From: Desulfurivibrio dismutans
GTDB taxonomy: Bacteria; Desulfobacterota; Desulfobulbia; Desulfobulbales; Desulfurivibrionaceae
Length of the DNA: 64,000 nt
Assembly (NCBI RefSeq): GCF_029210385.1
Contig: NZ_JARGDQ010000006.1
Location: 124,001-188,000, forward strand
Reading direction: 5' to 3'
The notes under the pieces were generated by a model. That model ran no database searches. It was not told where the DNA came from and saw nothing but the letters and a program-made list of their open reading frames with translations. Of the stretch, positions 16,600 to 24,975 are shown in pieces. The position numbers were made by a program, and so were the translations under genes. Position 1 is the stretch's first letter, and each line of letters opens with the position of its first letter.

Positions 16600-17955
16600 A
16601 TGACTAAGACCAGAAACCTCTATATCGAAACCTTCGGCTGCCAGATGAACGAGCGCGACTCGGAGATCATGGCCCAGCTGATGAGCCAGGCCGCTTACCT
16701 GGAAACCGCAAGTCCCGAAGAGGCCGATTGCATTGTTGTCAACACCTGCAGTATCCGCGGCAAGGCGGCGCAAAAGGCCTACAGCCTGCTGGGCGGCTAC
16801 CGGCGGCTGAAAAAACGCCGCCCGGACCTGGTGATAGCCGTGGCCGGATGTGTGGCCCAGCAGGACGGGGAAAGCCTGCTGAAGAAAATGCCCCACCTGG
16901 ACCTGGTGATCGGCCCCCAGAACATCTACCGTTTGCCGGAACTGGTGGAAGCCGCCCGCTGGCAGGCGTCCCGGACCACCGCCACCGAGCTGACCAAAGA
17001 TTTTGTTATCCCCCCTTTCCTGCCCAAAATGGACGGCAGTGGCGCTCCGCACAAGCGCTTTGTGACCATCATGCAGGGGTGTAACAACTTCTGCACCTAC
17101 TGCGTGGTGCCCCATACCCGGGGCCGGGAGGTGAGCCGCAAACCTGAAGATATCATCAATGAGGTAAGACATCTGGCTGAGCACGGGGTGCGGGAGGTTA
17201 CCCTGCTGGGGCAGAACGTCAACTCCTACGGCCAGGATCGCAACCCGGCTACCCTCGCAGAAAATGGCGGCGGCGATGATTTCCCTTCTTTGCTGCGGGC
17301 CGTAGCGGCGGTGGACGGCATCCGCCGGGTGCGCTTCACCACCTCGCACCCCAAAGATCTTTCCGCCAGGCTGATTAGCTGCTTTGCCGAATTGGAGAAG
17401 CTTTGCCCCCATTTTCATTTGCCGGTGCAATCCGGCTCTGACCGGATCCTGGCGCGCATGAACCGCAAATACACCAGGGCTGACTACCTGGCTAAAGTTT
17501 CCGAACTGCGCCGGGTCCGACCCGATATCGCCATTACCACCGACCTGATCATCGGCTTTCCCGGCGAAGGTGAAGATGATTTTGCCGACACCATGGAACT
17601 TGTCAACTTTGTGCGCTATGACTCTGCTTTTTCGTTTAAATACTCAGATCGACCCAACGCCGCCGCCACCGCTTTTACCGACAAGGTGTCGGAAGAGATT
17701 AAAAGCCGCCGCCTGACTCTGCTGCAGCAAAGACAGGATGAAATAAGTGGGGAAATCAGCCAGGCCATGGTCGGCCATACGGTGGAGGTCATGGTGGAGG
17801 GCAAGAGCAAAAACGCCGGCGAACAGTGGAGCGGCCGCACCCCCACCAACCGGATCGTCAATTTTAGCAGCCAGCAGCCCCTGAGCCCCGGGCAATTCAT
17901 TGATATTTACCTGGAAGAAGCCTGCCGGCACAGCCTGCGCGGCCGGATCGTCTGA
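16600..17955 (+). CDS. miaB: tRNA-2-methylthio-N6-dimethylallyladenosine synthase
   Basis: 451 residues. MiaB is a radical SAM methylthiotransferase that adds a methylthio group to i6A37, the MiaA product. Domains in order: the MTTase N-domain (TFGCQMNERDSE, VNTCSIRGKA, VAGCVAQQ) with three cluster Cys; the radical SAM core with CNNFCTYC near residue 160 and VTLLGQNVNSYG; and a C-terminal TRAM domain from about residue 385 (GHTVEVMVEGKSK). The ATG follows an A-rich tract without a strong ribosome site. It is followed 56 bases later by a PHP-domain gene. Confidence 0.97.
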   Translation: MTKTRNLYIETFGCQMNERDSEIMAQLMSQAAYLETASPEEADCIVVNTCSIRGKAAQKAYSLLGGYRRLKKRRPDLVIAVAGCVAQQDGESLLKKMPHLDLVIGPQNIYRLPELVEAARWQASRTTATELTKDFVIPPFLPKMDGSGAPHKRFVTIMQGCNNFCTYCVVPHTRGREVSRKPEDIINEVRHLAEHGVREVTLLGQNVNSYGQDRNPATLAENGGGDDFPSLLRAVAAVDGIRRVRFTTSHPKDLSARLISCFAELEKLCPHFHLPVQSGSDRILARMNRKYTRADYLAKVSELRRVRPDIAITTDLIIGFPGEGEDDFADTMELVNFVRYDSAFSFKYSDRPNAAATAFTDKVSEEIKSRRLTLLQQRQDEISGEISQAMVGHTVEVMVEGKSKNAGEQWSGRTPTNRIVNFSSQQPLSPGQFIDIYLEEACRHSLRGRIV

Positions 17956-18011
17956 AGCCGAGACACTGGGCGCTGGGAAACTAACCGGAAAAGTAAGCGA
18001 AGGAGAATGCC

Positions 18012-18677
18012 ATGATCGACCTGCATACCCATTGCCTGTTCAGTGACGGCGAACTGGTGCCGGCGGAACATCTGCGCCGGGTGGCGGTGCTGGGATACCA
18101 GGCGGTGGCCATTACCGACCACGCCGATTCTTCCAATCTGGATTTTATTATTCCCCGCCTGGTGCAGGCAGCCGACCGGCTCAATCCCCACTCCACCGCC
18201 CGGCTGATTCCGGGGATTGAACTGACCCATGTACCGCCGGCCATTTTTGCGCAGCTGACCGCCCAGGCTCGAAAACTGGGAGCGCAAATCGTGGTGGGGC
18301 ATGGGGAAACGGTGGCGGAGCCGGTGGCGCCCGGCACCAACCGGGCGGCCATCGAGGCGGAAGTCGACATCCTGGCCCATCCCGGCCTGATTAGCCGGGA
18401 AGACGCCGAACTGGCGGCGGAAAAAGGGGTTTTCCTGGAACTGTCCGGGCGCAAGGGCCACAGCCTGACCAACGGGCATGTAGCCGCCATGGCCCGCCAG
18501 GTAGGCGCCCGGCTGGTGATCAACGCCGACGCCCATGGCCCCGGTGACTTTCTCACCGGGGCCATGGCGGAGATCGTCGGCCGGGGGGCCGGTCTCAGCG
18601 CCGAAGAATATGCCCAAGTTCGGCTCAACATGGAAGAGCTGGCGCAAAAAGCCGCCAGCAAAGATTTAACCGGCTAA
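18012..18677 (+). CDS. PHP-domain phosphoesterase (histidinol-phosphatase-like)
   Basis: 221 residues. The start MIDLHTHCLFSDGEL has the first HxH metal pair; ITDHADSSN near residue 40 and GHGETVAEPV near residue 97 give further metal ligands, and NADAHGPGDF near residue 177 gives the last pair. This is the compact stand-alone PHP type that hydrolyses phosphate esters with a trinuclear metal centre. The substrate cannot be told. The ATG has AAGGAG 8 bases upstream. It is last in the purB-DUF4911-miaB run and converges on the DUF2914 gene. Confidence 0.82.
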   Translation: MIDLHTHCLFSDGELVPAEHLRRVAVLGYQAVAITDHADSSNLDFIIPRLVQAADRLNPHSTARLIPGIELTHVPPAIFAQLTAQARKLGAQIVVGHGETVAEPVAPGTNRAAIEAEVDILAHPGLISREDAELAAEKGVFLELSGRKGHSLTNGHVAAMARQVGARLVINADAHGPGDFLTGAMAEIVGRGAGLSAEEYAQVRLNMEELAQKAASKDLTG

Positions 18678-18715
18678 ACAACAAAACCGGCAACCGGACC
18701 AAGGAAAGAAATCGC

Positions 18716-19123
18716 TTACTCCACCCGGAAATCAGCCTTCCACAAAATCCCGCCCTGCTCGTCGCGCAGCTCCACTCGCCAGTCGCCGCTTCTACCCTCA
18801 ATGGTGACGGAAGAAAAAGTGCGCCAGCGAGGGCTTTTACGCAAAGGTAGCGGGACCGCGGCAACCTCCTGGTCGTTTCGATACCAGACAAAATTTACCG
18901 TGGTGTCCGCCTGTACTTCACGGGCCTCAATAAAGGCGTAAACCCGCTCTTGGGTGGCACTGAAAGTTTCGGCCACCCCCACAGGCTCCCGTTCCACCAC
19001 CTCAGCGGCAAGCTTCGTCCTCTCCAGCCGGAAAATCTGCTCTTCGGCCATCACCGGCAGGGAAACAACAAGGAAAGCAGCCAGGGCCGCCACCAATGCA
19101 ACAACTCTTTTGCCTGTCATCAA
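18716..19123 (-). CDS. Secreted DUF2914-domain protein
   Basis: 135 residues. Residues 1-26 form a signal peptide ending VMAEE. The rest matches the pattern of DUF2914 domains: EREPVGVAETFSATQERVYAFIEA, then FVWYRNDQEV and a closing WRVELRDEQGGILWKADFRVE. Such domains are predicted periplasmic or extracellular beta-sandwiches of unknown function. It has its own start region with AGGGAGG upstream and lies downstream of the HhH protein gene, but the 53-base gap allows separate transcription. Confidence 0.72.
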   Translation of the reverse strand: MMTGKRVVALVAALAAFLVVSLPVMAEEQIFRLERTKLAAEVVEREPVGVAETFSATQERVYAFIEAREVQADTTVNFVWYRNDQEVAAVPLPLRKSPRWRTFSSVTIEGRSGDWRVELRDEQGGILWKADFRVE

Positions 19124-19176
19124 CTTCCCTCCTTTATTGGATGATTCTGGTAATGATGATATAGCAAGAAGCAGCG

Positions 19177-19671
19177 TTAATCAATGGTAATCAGGGGGTG
19201 GAGGGCAGCCAAAGTTTTAGGACCGATCCCGTGGACCAACAGCAATTCCTCGGGATCCCGAAAGGGGCCGTGGGCGGTGCGGTAATCGACAATCCGCCGG
19301 GACAGGGTCGGGCCGATGCCCGGCAGAAACCGCAGGGTCCGGGCGTCGGCCCGGTTCACGGCAATGGGCTGAAAGGTAAAGATGGCCAGGTAAGGCGGAC
19401 CAGCCTCACCCCAGTTGGCCATCATGGAAGAACTGGAAGAAACGGCGGTGGCATCGGCTGACAGTGGTTCCGGCAGGCGATAAACACCGGCCGGCCGGTC
19501 GGGTTCTGCCAGCCACCGGTATTGATGAGAAATCACATCAACCGATGGCGCTGCCCTGAACGGCAGCCAGCCAACCAGCCCCAGAACCAGCCCCAGAACC
19601 AGCAAAAGCAGCAGGGGCAAGGATTCCTGGTCGAACTCGGGGCTATCCTTCAGCCTGCCGGTGGCGCTCAT
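19177..19671 (-). CDS. Membrane-anchored helix-hairpin-helix protein (ComEA-like)
   Basis: 164 residues. One hydrophobic helix (LPLLLLLVLGLVLGLVGW, residues about 18-36) anchors it. After a variable middle, the C-terminus has two HhH motifs (NRADARTLRFLPGIGPTLSRRI and LLVHGIGPKTLAAL), as in the DNA-binding domain of ComEA, which receives DNA during natural uptake. No comEC or other competence gene is adjacent, so uptake is a guess; generic DNA or protein binding is equally possible. The start overlaps the cimA end by 29 bases. Confidence 0.75.
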   Translation of the reverse strand: MSATGRLKDSPEFDQESLPLLLLLVLGLVLGLVGWLPFRAAPSVDVISHQYRWLAEPDRPAGVYRLPEPLSADATAVSSSSSMMANWGEAGPPYLAIFTFQPIAVNRADARTLRFLPGIGPTLSRRIVDYRTAHGPFRDPEELLLVHGIGPKTLAALHPLITID

Positions 19672-21316
19672 CCTTCATAAGTTTGTAAGTGATGCTGTCC
19701 ACCAAAGCCTGCCAGCTGGCCTCGATGATGTCGTGGGAAACCCCCACCGTGCCCCAGGTGGCGTCGGCATCGCCGGACTCAACAAGCACCCGGACCCGGG
19801 CCCCGGTGCCGTGTTCACTGGCCAGCACCCGGACCTTGTAATCATGCAGCTCCACCTGCTCCAGTTGCGGGTAAAAACCGTAGAGGGCCTTGCGCAGGGC
19901 ATTGTCCAGGGCATTGACCGGCCCGTGGCCCAAGGCCGCGGTATGGACCACTTCACCGCCAACCTCCAGGCGCAGGGTGGCCTCTTCCACCACCTCCTCC
20001 TCAGGCCCCAGGGCGCAGGGGTCTTTTTGGCTGATCACCCGGAAACCCAGCAGGTGGAAATAATCCTTGCAGGTTCCCAGAGCCTTGCGCATCAGCAACT
20101 CAAATGAGGCCTCCGCCCCTTCATATTGGAACCCCTGGGTTTCCAGCTCTTTGAGTTTTTTGAGGATGGAACTGACCAGCGGATCCTTGCTGTCCAAATC
20201 AATGCCGAATTTCTTTGCCTTGTGCAACACATTGCTGCGCCCGGCCTGGTCGGAGATCAGGATGCGGCGAATGTTGCCCACCCGTTCCGGATCGATGTGC
20301 TCGTAGGTCAGCGGATTACGCTTAACGGCACTGACGTGAATCCCGCCCTTGTGGGCAAAGGCCGCCTGGCCCACGTAGGGCTGGTATTTGCTGTGCGCCA
20401 GGTTGCCAAGTTCCGAAACAAAACGGGAGGTTTCGGTGAGATTGGGCAGATTCTCGGCGGCAGCAAAGTAGCGCTTCATCTTCAAAGCCAGCCCGGGCAT
20501 GATTGAAGTCAGGTTGGCGTTGCCACAGCGCTCACCGATGCCGTTGATGGTCCCCTGCACCTGGCTCACCCCCAGGGAAACGGCCACCAGGGAGTTGGCC
20601 ACCGCACACTCGGAATCGTTGTGGGCGTGAATACCCAACTCCACCGGCAGTTCTCGCCCCCCCTCCCCTGCCGCGGCGGAAAGGCCCGGAGCCACGGCGG
20701 TTTTGATGGTGAGATTGTCAAGGTGCCGGGTTACCTCACCGATGATGGTCGCCACCTCGCCGGGCAGGGTGCCGCCGTTAGTGTCGCACAGTACCAGGCA
20801 CTGGGCCCCGCCGGCCACCGCCCGCTCCAGGGTTTGCAGGGCATACTGGGGGTTGGCCTTGTAACCGTCGAAGAAGTGTTCGGCATCGTAAAAGAGAAAC
20901 TCCACATGGGGACGCAGGTAGGCCAGTGAATCCTCGATGATCTGAAGGTTGTCCTCCAGTTCAATGCGCAGCGCATCCCGGACATGGATATCCCAGCTCT
21001 TGCCGAAAATGGTGATGGCCCGGGTTCTGGCGGCCAGCAGAGCGGCCAGGTTGGGGTCATCCGCCGGCGGTTTGCTGAAATTGCGGGTGCTGCCGAAGGC
21101 GGCCACCACCGTGTGTTTCAGGTCGTAGTTGCGGATCTCTTCGAAGTAGCGGGTGGCCGCCGGACTGGCCCCGGGCCAGCCGCCTTCGACAAAATCAACC
21201 CCCAGCTCATCGAGCTTCAGGGTGATACGCACCTTGTCTTCCACCGAGAGGTTGAAATTCTCGGCCTGGGTGCCATCCCGCAGGGTGGTATCGTAAATGG
21301 TCAACTGTTCAGGCAT
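19643..21316 (-). CDS. cimA: (R)-citramalate synthase
   Basis: 557 residues. CimA condenses pyruvate with acetyl-CoA to citramalate, opening a threonine-independent route to isoleucine. The start TIYDTTLRDGTQAENFNLS with GVDFVEGGWPGASP is the CimA version of the HMGL-like TIM barrel; the Glu-Gly-Gly-Trp-Pro stretch sets it apart from LeuA. Metal ligands appear in LGIHAHNDSECAVANS near residue 225. A LeuA-type regulatory domain fills the C-terminus. ATG 21316 has GAGG six bases upstream; an earlier ATG at 21328 overlaps the lysC stop. Co-directional and tightly packed with lysC. Confidence 0.92.
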   Translation of the reverse strand: MPEQLTIYDTTLRDGTQAENFNLSVEDKVRITLKLDELGVDFVEGGWPGASPAATRYFEEIRNYDLKHTVVAAFGSTRNFSKPPADDPNLAALLAARTRAITIFGKSWDIHVRDALRIELEDNLQIIEDSLAYLRPHVEFLFYDAEHFFDGYKANPQYALQTLERAVAGGAQCLVLCDTNGGTLPGEVATIIGEVTRHLDNLTIKTAVAPGLSAAAGEGGRELPVELGIHAHNDSECAVANSLVAVSLGVSQVQGTINGIGERCGNANLTSIMPGLALKMKRYFAAAENLPNLTETSRFVSELGNLAHSKYQPYVGQAAFAHKGGIHVSAVKRNPLTYEHIDPERVGNIRRILISDQAGRSNVLHKAKKFGIDLDSKDPLVSSILKKLKELETQGFQYEGAEASFELLMRKALGTCKDYFHLLGFRVISQKDPCALGPEEEVVEEATLRLEVGGEVVHTAALGHGPVNALDNALRKALYGFYPQLEQVELHDYKVRVLASEHGTGARVRVLVESGDADATWGTVGVSHDIIEASWQALVDSITYKLMKDERHRQAEG

Positions 21317-21324
21317 ATCGAGCC

Positions 21325-22539
21325 TCATTCGGCCAAGTTAAAAGCATCATGGAGGGCGCGCACCGCCAGCTCGGTGTACTTTTCGTCAATCACGCAGGAG
21401 ATCTTGATCTCGGAGGTACTGATCATCTCAATATTTATCCCCTCTCTGGCCAGCACGTCGAACATGGTGGTAGCAATGCCGGTATGATTGCGCATCCCCA
21501 CCCCGACAATGGAAACCTTACAGATATTTTCCGACCCGCTGACCCCTTCCGCTCCAGTTTCAGTCGCCACCTGTTTAAGCACCTCCATGGCCCGCTTATA
21601 ATCGGTTCTGGGCACGGTGAAGGTGAGGTCGGTGAGGTTGCCGTCCCGGGTATTCTGGATAATCATATCCACCACAATACCTTCCCGGGAAACAGGAGTA
21701 AACAGTTTGGAAGCGGTACCCGGGGTATCAGGCACCTTGCTGACGGTAATGCGGGCCTCGTTACGATTATAGGTGACCCCGGAAACGGGATTGGATTCCA
21801 TGCTTTTGTCCTCCTCGACAACCCAAGTGCCTTCATTGTTGGTAAAAGTAGACCGGACCTGTACCGGCACCCTATGCCACTTGGCAATGGTAACCGAACG
21901 AATATCCAAAACCTTGGCTCCGAGACTGGCCAGCTCAAGCATTTCATCATAAGAGATGCGATCAATCTTGCGGGCCGAAGCGCAGATGTTGGGGTCGGTG
22001 GTATAAACCCCTTCGACATCGGTAAAGATATCACACTGGTCGGCCCCGAGTGCTGCCGCCAGCGCCACCGCCGTGGTGTCCGATCCTCCCCGGCCCAGGG
22101 TGGTGATCTCGCCCTTTTCGGACACTCCTTGAAAACCGGCCACCACCACCACCTTCCCGGCATCCAGGTGATGATTGATCGCCTCCTGGTCGATGCTCAG
22201 AATCCGGGCCCGGGTATGGCGGTCATCGGTATTAATTTTAACTTGGTCACCCAGCAGGGAAACAGCATCGGAGCCCATCGCCTTAATGGCCATGGCCAGC
22301 AGAGAAACCGTCACCTGTTCGCCGGAGGCCAGCAGCACATCCATCTCCCGGGGATCGGGAATATCCTGCATCTGGCCGGCCAGGTCGACAAAACGGTTGG
22401 TTTCCCCGGCCATGGCCGACAAAACCACCACCATCCGGTGCCCTTCCTGCTGTTGCTTCAGCACCCGCCGGGCCACCGCCTTGATCTTATCGGGGTCGGC
22501 CACCGAAGTGCCGCCGAACTTTTGGACAATTAGCGCCAT
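21325..22539 (-). CDS. lysC: Aspartate kinase
   Basis: 404 residues from ATG 22539; a TTG six codons upstream is less likely because AAAGG lies just before the ATG. It phosphorylates aspartate for Lys, Thr and Met synthesis. It opens ALIVQKFGGTSVADPDKI (ATP-binding Lys). RGGSDTTAVALAAAL near residue 150 and TDVEGVYTTDP near residue 175 are kinase motifs. Two ACT domains fill residues about 265-400, the usual site of amino-acid feedback. Its stop is 9 bases from the cimA start, so Asp-family and Ile precursor genes form one transcript. I saw no lysine riboswitch upstream. Confidence 0.96.
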   Translation of the reverse strand: MALIVQKFGGTSVADPDKIKAVARRVLKQQQEGHRMVVVLSAMAGETNRFVDLAGQMQDIPDPREMDVLLASGEQVTVSLLAMAIKAMGSDAVSLLGDQVKINTDDRHTRARILSIDQEAINHHLDAGKVVVVAGFQGVSEKGEITTLGRGGSDTTAVALAAALGADQCDIFTDVEGVYTTDPNICASARKIDRISYDEMLELASLGAKVLDIRSVTIAKWHRVPVQVRSTFTNNEGTWVVEEDKSMESNPVSGVTYNRNEARITVSKVPDTPGTASKLFTPVSREGIVVDMIIQNTRDGNLTDLTFTVPRTDYKRAMEVLKQVATETGAEGVSGSENICKVSIVGVGMRNHTGIATTMFDVLAREGINIEMISTSEIKISCVIDEKYTELAVRALHDAFNLAE

Positions 22540-22998
22540 ATTAGTTTTGCCTTTCAATTAATTTTGATAAACCCGCAAAAAACGCCCAACATGTTGGTCG
22601 GCAACGCGAAAACAAGCAGCTACAAAGCGTGCCCAGTCGGCGGCGCAGCTTTTTACGCCGCCGACAACGTTTATCACCCTCGCTGCAACCCGGTGGCGCT
22701 CGCAGATGATATCGCAGATACAGCTCAGAACTCATCAGAATAACTCCTGGACCGGAAAAAGCAAGAGCCGGCACCGGCTGAGTTCAAGAAAAATGGCCAT
22801 CCGGTTATTTTTTGCTTGAGTTAAAGTATGAATTTTGCTAAAAAAAAGATGGTTGATTAGCCGCTATCCCGCGTCACACAAGGGAAGCAAATAAATGACG
22901 ATAAAACAGCTAGTAACCATGAGCAGGTAAAGCTTCCCATGAAATAATCGAAGGACCGGGAGACCTGCACAAACATTTCAGACAATTCCTGCATAGGG
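22540..22998. other. Intergenic region between divergent lysC and M23 peptidase genes
   Basis: 459 bases without a credible gene. Holds the dispersed repeat at 22562-22673, a small GC hairpin (AGCCGG-CA-CCGGCT) near 22766, and an A/T-rich stretch 22800-22960 that presumably carries promoters. No riboswitch fold recognised. Minus-strand open frame 22541-22774 is repeat-derived and rejected. Confidence 0.6.
22562..22673. repeat. Dispersed ~111 bp repeat, copy 1 (upstream of lysC)
   Basis: Starts TTTTGATAAACCCGCAAAAA, contains TGTTGGTCGGCAACGCG and ACAAAGCG, and ends with a hairpin GTCGGCGGCG/CGCCGCCGAC followed by AACGTTTA. Aligns end to end with 36061-36171 in the same orientation at about three-quarters identity by eye. 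Non-coding. Confidence 0.75.
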
Positions 22999-24429
22999 AT
23001 GCTTCAGAAGATGAAAAAATATATTAAAGATGCTGTTCAAAGCATTATTCATACGGGAAAAATATTTCTCAACAGCGGTCATTTCTCCACCATTGTGATT
23101 ACCGTGGCGATCTCGGGGACCGCTCTTTTTTTCGCCAACATCACCCCGGCTTCACTGCCAACCCCAGTGGCCCTGCCCGAATTTGAAGAAGCCGTAGCTG
23201 ACCACCTGGCGACCGAGAGCCCCGAAACGGCGGCGCCACCGGCCCTGGCCCAGCCCCCCGAGCCGCTTTGGCCGGAAAACTACAATCGTATTGAGGGGGA
23301 GTTGCGCTCTGGCGACACCCTCAATGATGCCCTGCGACGAGCCCAAATTAACGGCAACGACCGCACCGGCATCATCCGTGCCCTGGACGGTCTGTTGGAT
23401 TTCCGCTCGCTGCGCCCAAGGGACCATTTTACCGCCGTACTCGACGATGACGATGCGGTGGTGGAATACCGTTACCATTCGGGCCCCCTGGATATCTACC
23501 TGGTCAGCCGTACCGACGATGATCAGTTCCAGGCCGAGAAGATGAGCGTGATCCTGGAACGGCAGACCAAGAAAATCAGCGGCCGAATAAAATCATCCCT
23601 GTTTGCCGCTTTCCAGAGCCACGGGGAGCAGGCCCGGTTGATCTACGGTTTTGCCGAAATCTTTGCCTCCCGAATGGATTTCAACGTGGAGATCAGAAAA
23701 GGGGACCGTTTTCAACTGGTTTTTGAAAAATATTACCGGGATGACGAATTTGTCGGCTATGGGCCTATTCTTTACGCCCGCTACGAACAGACCGGGGGAG
23801 ACGTGCTGGAGGCTTTCCGGTATACCCCTGAAGACGGTCTGGCCTCCTATTTTGATCGTGACGGCCGGGAACTGGGGGCTTCCTTTCTGCGCTCTCCGGT
23901 TCCCATGGCCCGGGTCACCTCCGGCTTCAACCGGCGCCGGATGCACCCCATCCTTAACCAGGTCCGGCCACACCTTGCCGTTGACCTGGCCGCCCCCACC
24001 GGTACGCCGGTAATGGCCACCGCCGACGGCCGAGTGATTTTCCGTTCTCGGGACGGCGGTAACGGCAACATGGTTATTTTAGAGCACAGCAACGGATACC
24101 GTTCCTACTATGCCCACCTTTCCGGCTTCAAAAGGGGGATGAAGGTCGGCGAACGGGTGCGCCAGCGGGACATCATCGGCTATGTGGGCGCCACCGGACT
24201 GGCCACCGGCCCCCATGTCTGCTACCGGATCCGCCACAACGGCGAGTACATCAACCCCATGGCCATGCGTTTCACCCCCCGTTCGGAGTTGGAGGGTGAA
24301 GCCCTGATCAGATTCCAGGATCACCGCAGGAAACTCATCCAACTGGCCGACAGTTTGGGGGAAAAAGAGCAGGCGGTACTGGTCGGCCGGATCACCGTGG
24401 ACCCGGACCAGGGCCTGACCCTGCTGTAG
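22999..24429 (+). CDS. M23-family peptidoglycan endopeptidase, membrane-anchored
   Basis: 476 residues. A hydrophobic anchor lies at residues 31-52, then a Pro/Ala-rich stretch, an OapA/LysM-like region (RIEGELRSGDTLNDALRRAQ, near residue 95) and a second beta domain to residue 290. The C-terminal M23 domain has HLAVDLAAPTGTPV near residue 325 (first zinc His and Asp), YYAHLSGFKRGMKVGERV, and GPHVCYRIRHNGEYINP. The last motif is HxC rather than the classic HxH. The layout matches MepM-like cell-wall hydrolases, which cut cross-links during growth. ATG 23011 is an alternative start. Confidence 0.88.
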   Translation: MLQKMKKYIKDAVQSIIHTGKIFLNSGHFSTIVITVAISGTALFFANITPASLPTPVALPEFEEAVADHLATESPETAAPPALAQPPEPLWPENYNRIEGELRSGDTLNDALRRAQINGNDRTGIIRALDGLLDFRSLRPRDHFTAVLDDDDAVVEYRYHSGPLDIYLVSRTDDDQFQAEKMSVILERQTKKISGRIKSSLFAAFQSHGEQARLIYGFAEIFASRMDFNVEIRKGDRFQLVFEKYYRDDEFVGYGPILYARYEQTGGDVLEAFRYTPEDGLASYFDRDGRELGASFLRSPVPMARVTSGFNRRRMHPILNQVRPHLAVDLAAPTGTPVMATADGRVIFRSRDGGNGNMVILEHSNGYRSYYAHLSGFKRGMKVGERVRQRDIIGYVGATGLATGPHVCYRIRHNGEYINPMAMRFTPRSELEGEALIRFQDHRRKLIQLADSLGEKEQAVLVGRITVDPDQGLTLL

Positions 24430-24438
24430 CCGCCTAAA

Positions 24439-24963
24439 ATGACCTCGCCGACAACGGTTGAGCCTGACACAGTCAGGCACAGAGGCCAGGCAAGCGCTCA
24501 CGAAACGCCACACATCCCTTTTAACGTGGTGCTGGTGGAACCGGAAATCCCCCCCAACACCGGCAGTATCGCCCGGCTCTGTGGCGCCACCGAGACGACC
24601 CTGCACCTGGTCCACCCATTGGGCTTCAAGATCGACGACAAGCACCTCAAACGAGCCGGGCTGGACTACTGGAAGCAGGTAAAAATTGTCACCTGGCCCA
24701 GCTTCGATGATTTTCTTGCCGCTCAAGATGAAGGCAAGCTGTATTTTCTAAGCAAAAAGGCGAGTCGCCTTTACACCGATGTCCACTTCCAGCCCGGGGA
24801 TTTCCTGGTTTTTGGCAAGGAAACAAAAGGATTACCGGAAGAAATTATTACCCTCTATACCGATCGCTGCTGCGCCATTCCCATGCGCAACCCCGCGGTG
24901 CGCAGCCTCAACCTGGCCCAGGCGGTGGCGGTGGTGCTCTACGAAGCCATTCGGCAACAATAA
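24439..24963 (+). CDS. trmL: tRNA (cytidine(34)-2'-O)-methyltransferase
   Basis: 174 residues. TrmL is a SPOUT methyltransferase that methylates the wobble ribose of tRNA-Leu. Characteristic text: NVVLVEPEIPPNTGSIARLCGAT near residue 31, HLVHPLGFKIDDKHLKRAGLDYW near residue 55, FGKETKGLPEE near residue 120 and IPMRNPAVRSLNLAQAVAVVLYEA, the knot that binds SAM. The N-terminus carries about 30 extra residues before the conserved start. It follows the M23 gene after 9 bases, probably in the same transcript, and converges on lpxB. Confidence 0.94.
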   Translation: MTSPTTVEPDTVRHRGQASAHETPHIPFNVVLVEPEIPPNTGSIARLCGATETTLHLVHPLGFKIDDKHLKRAGLDYWKQVKIVTWPSFDDFLAAQDEGKLYFLSKKASRLYTDVHFQPGDFLVFGKETKGLPEEIITLYTDRCCAIPMRNPAVRSLNLAQAVAVVLYEAIRQQ

Positions 24964-24975
24964 AAAGATCTAACT

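Noticed and set aside
22541-22774. 77-codon minus-strand frame upstream of lysC
   Set aside because: Made from the dispersed repeat; no protein features.
22540-22998. Lysine riboswitch upstream of lysC
   Set aside because: No recognisable lysine-element core; the structured part is the dispersed repeat.
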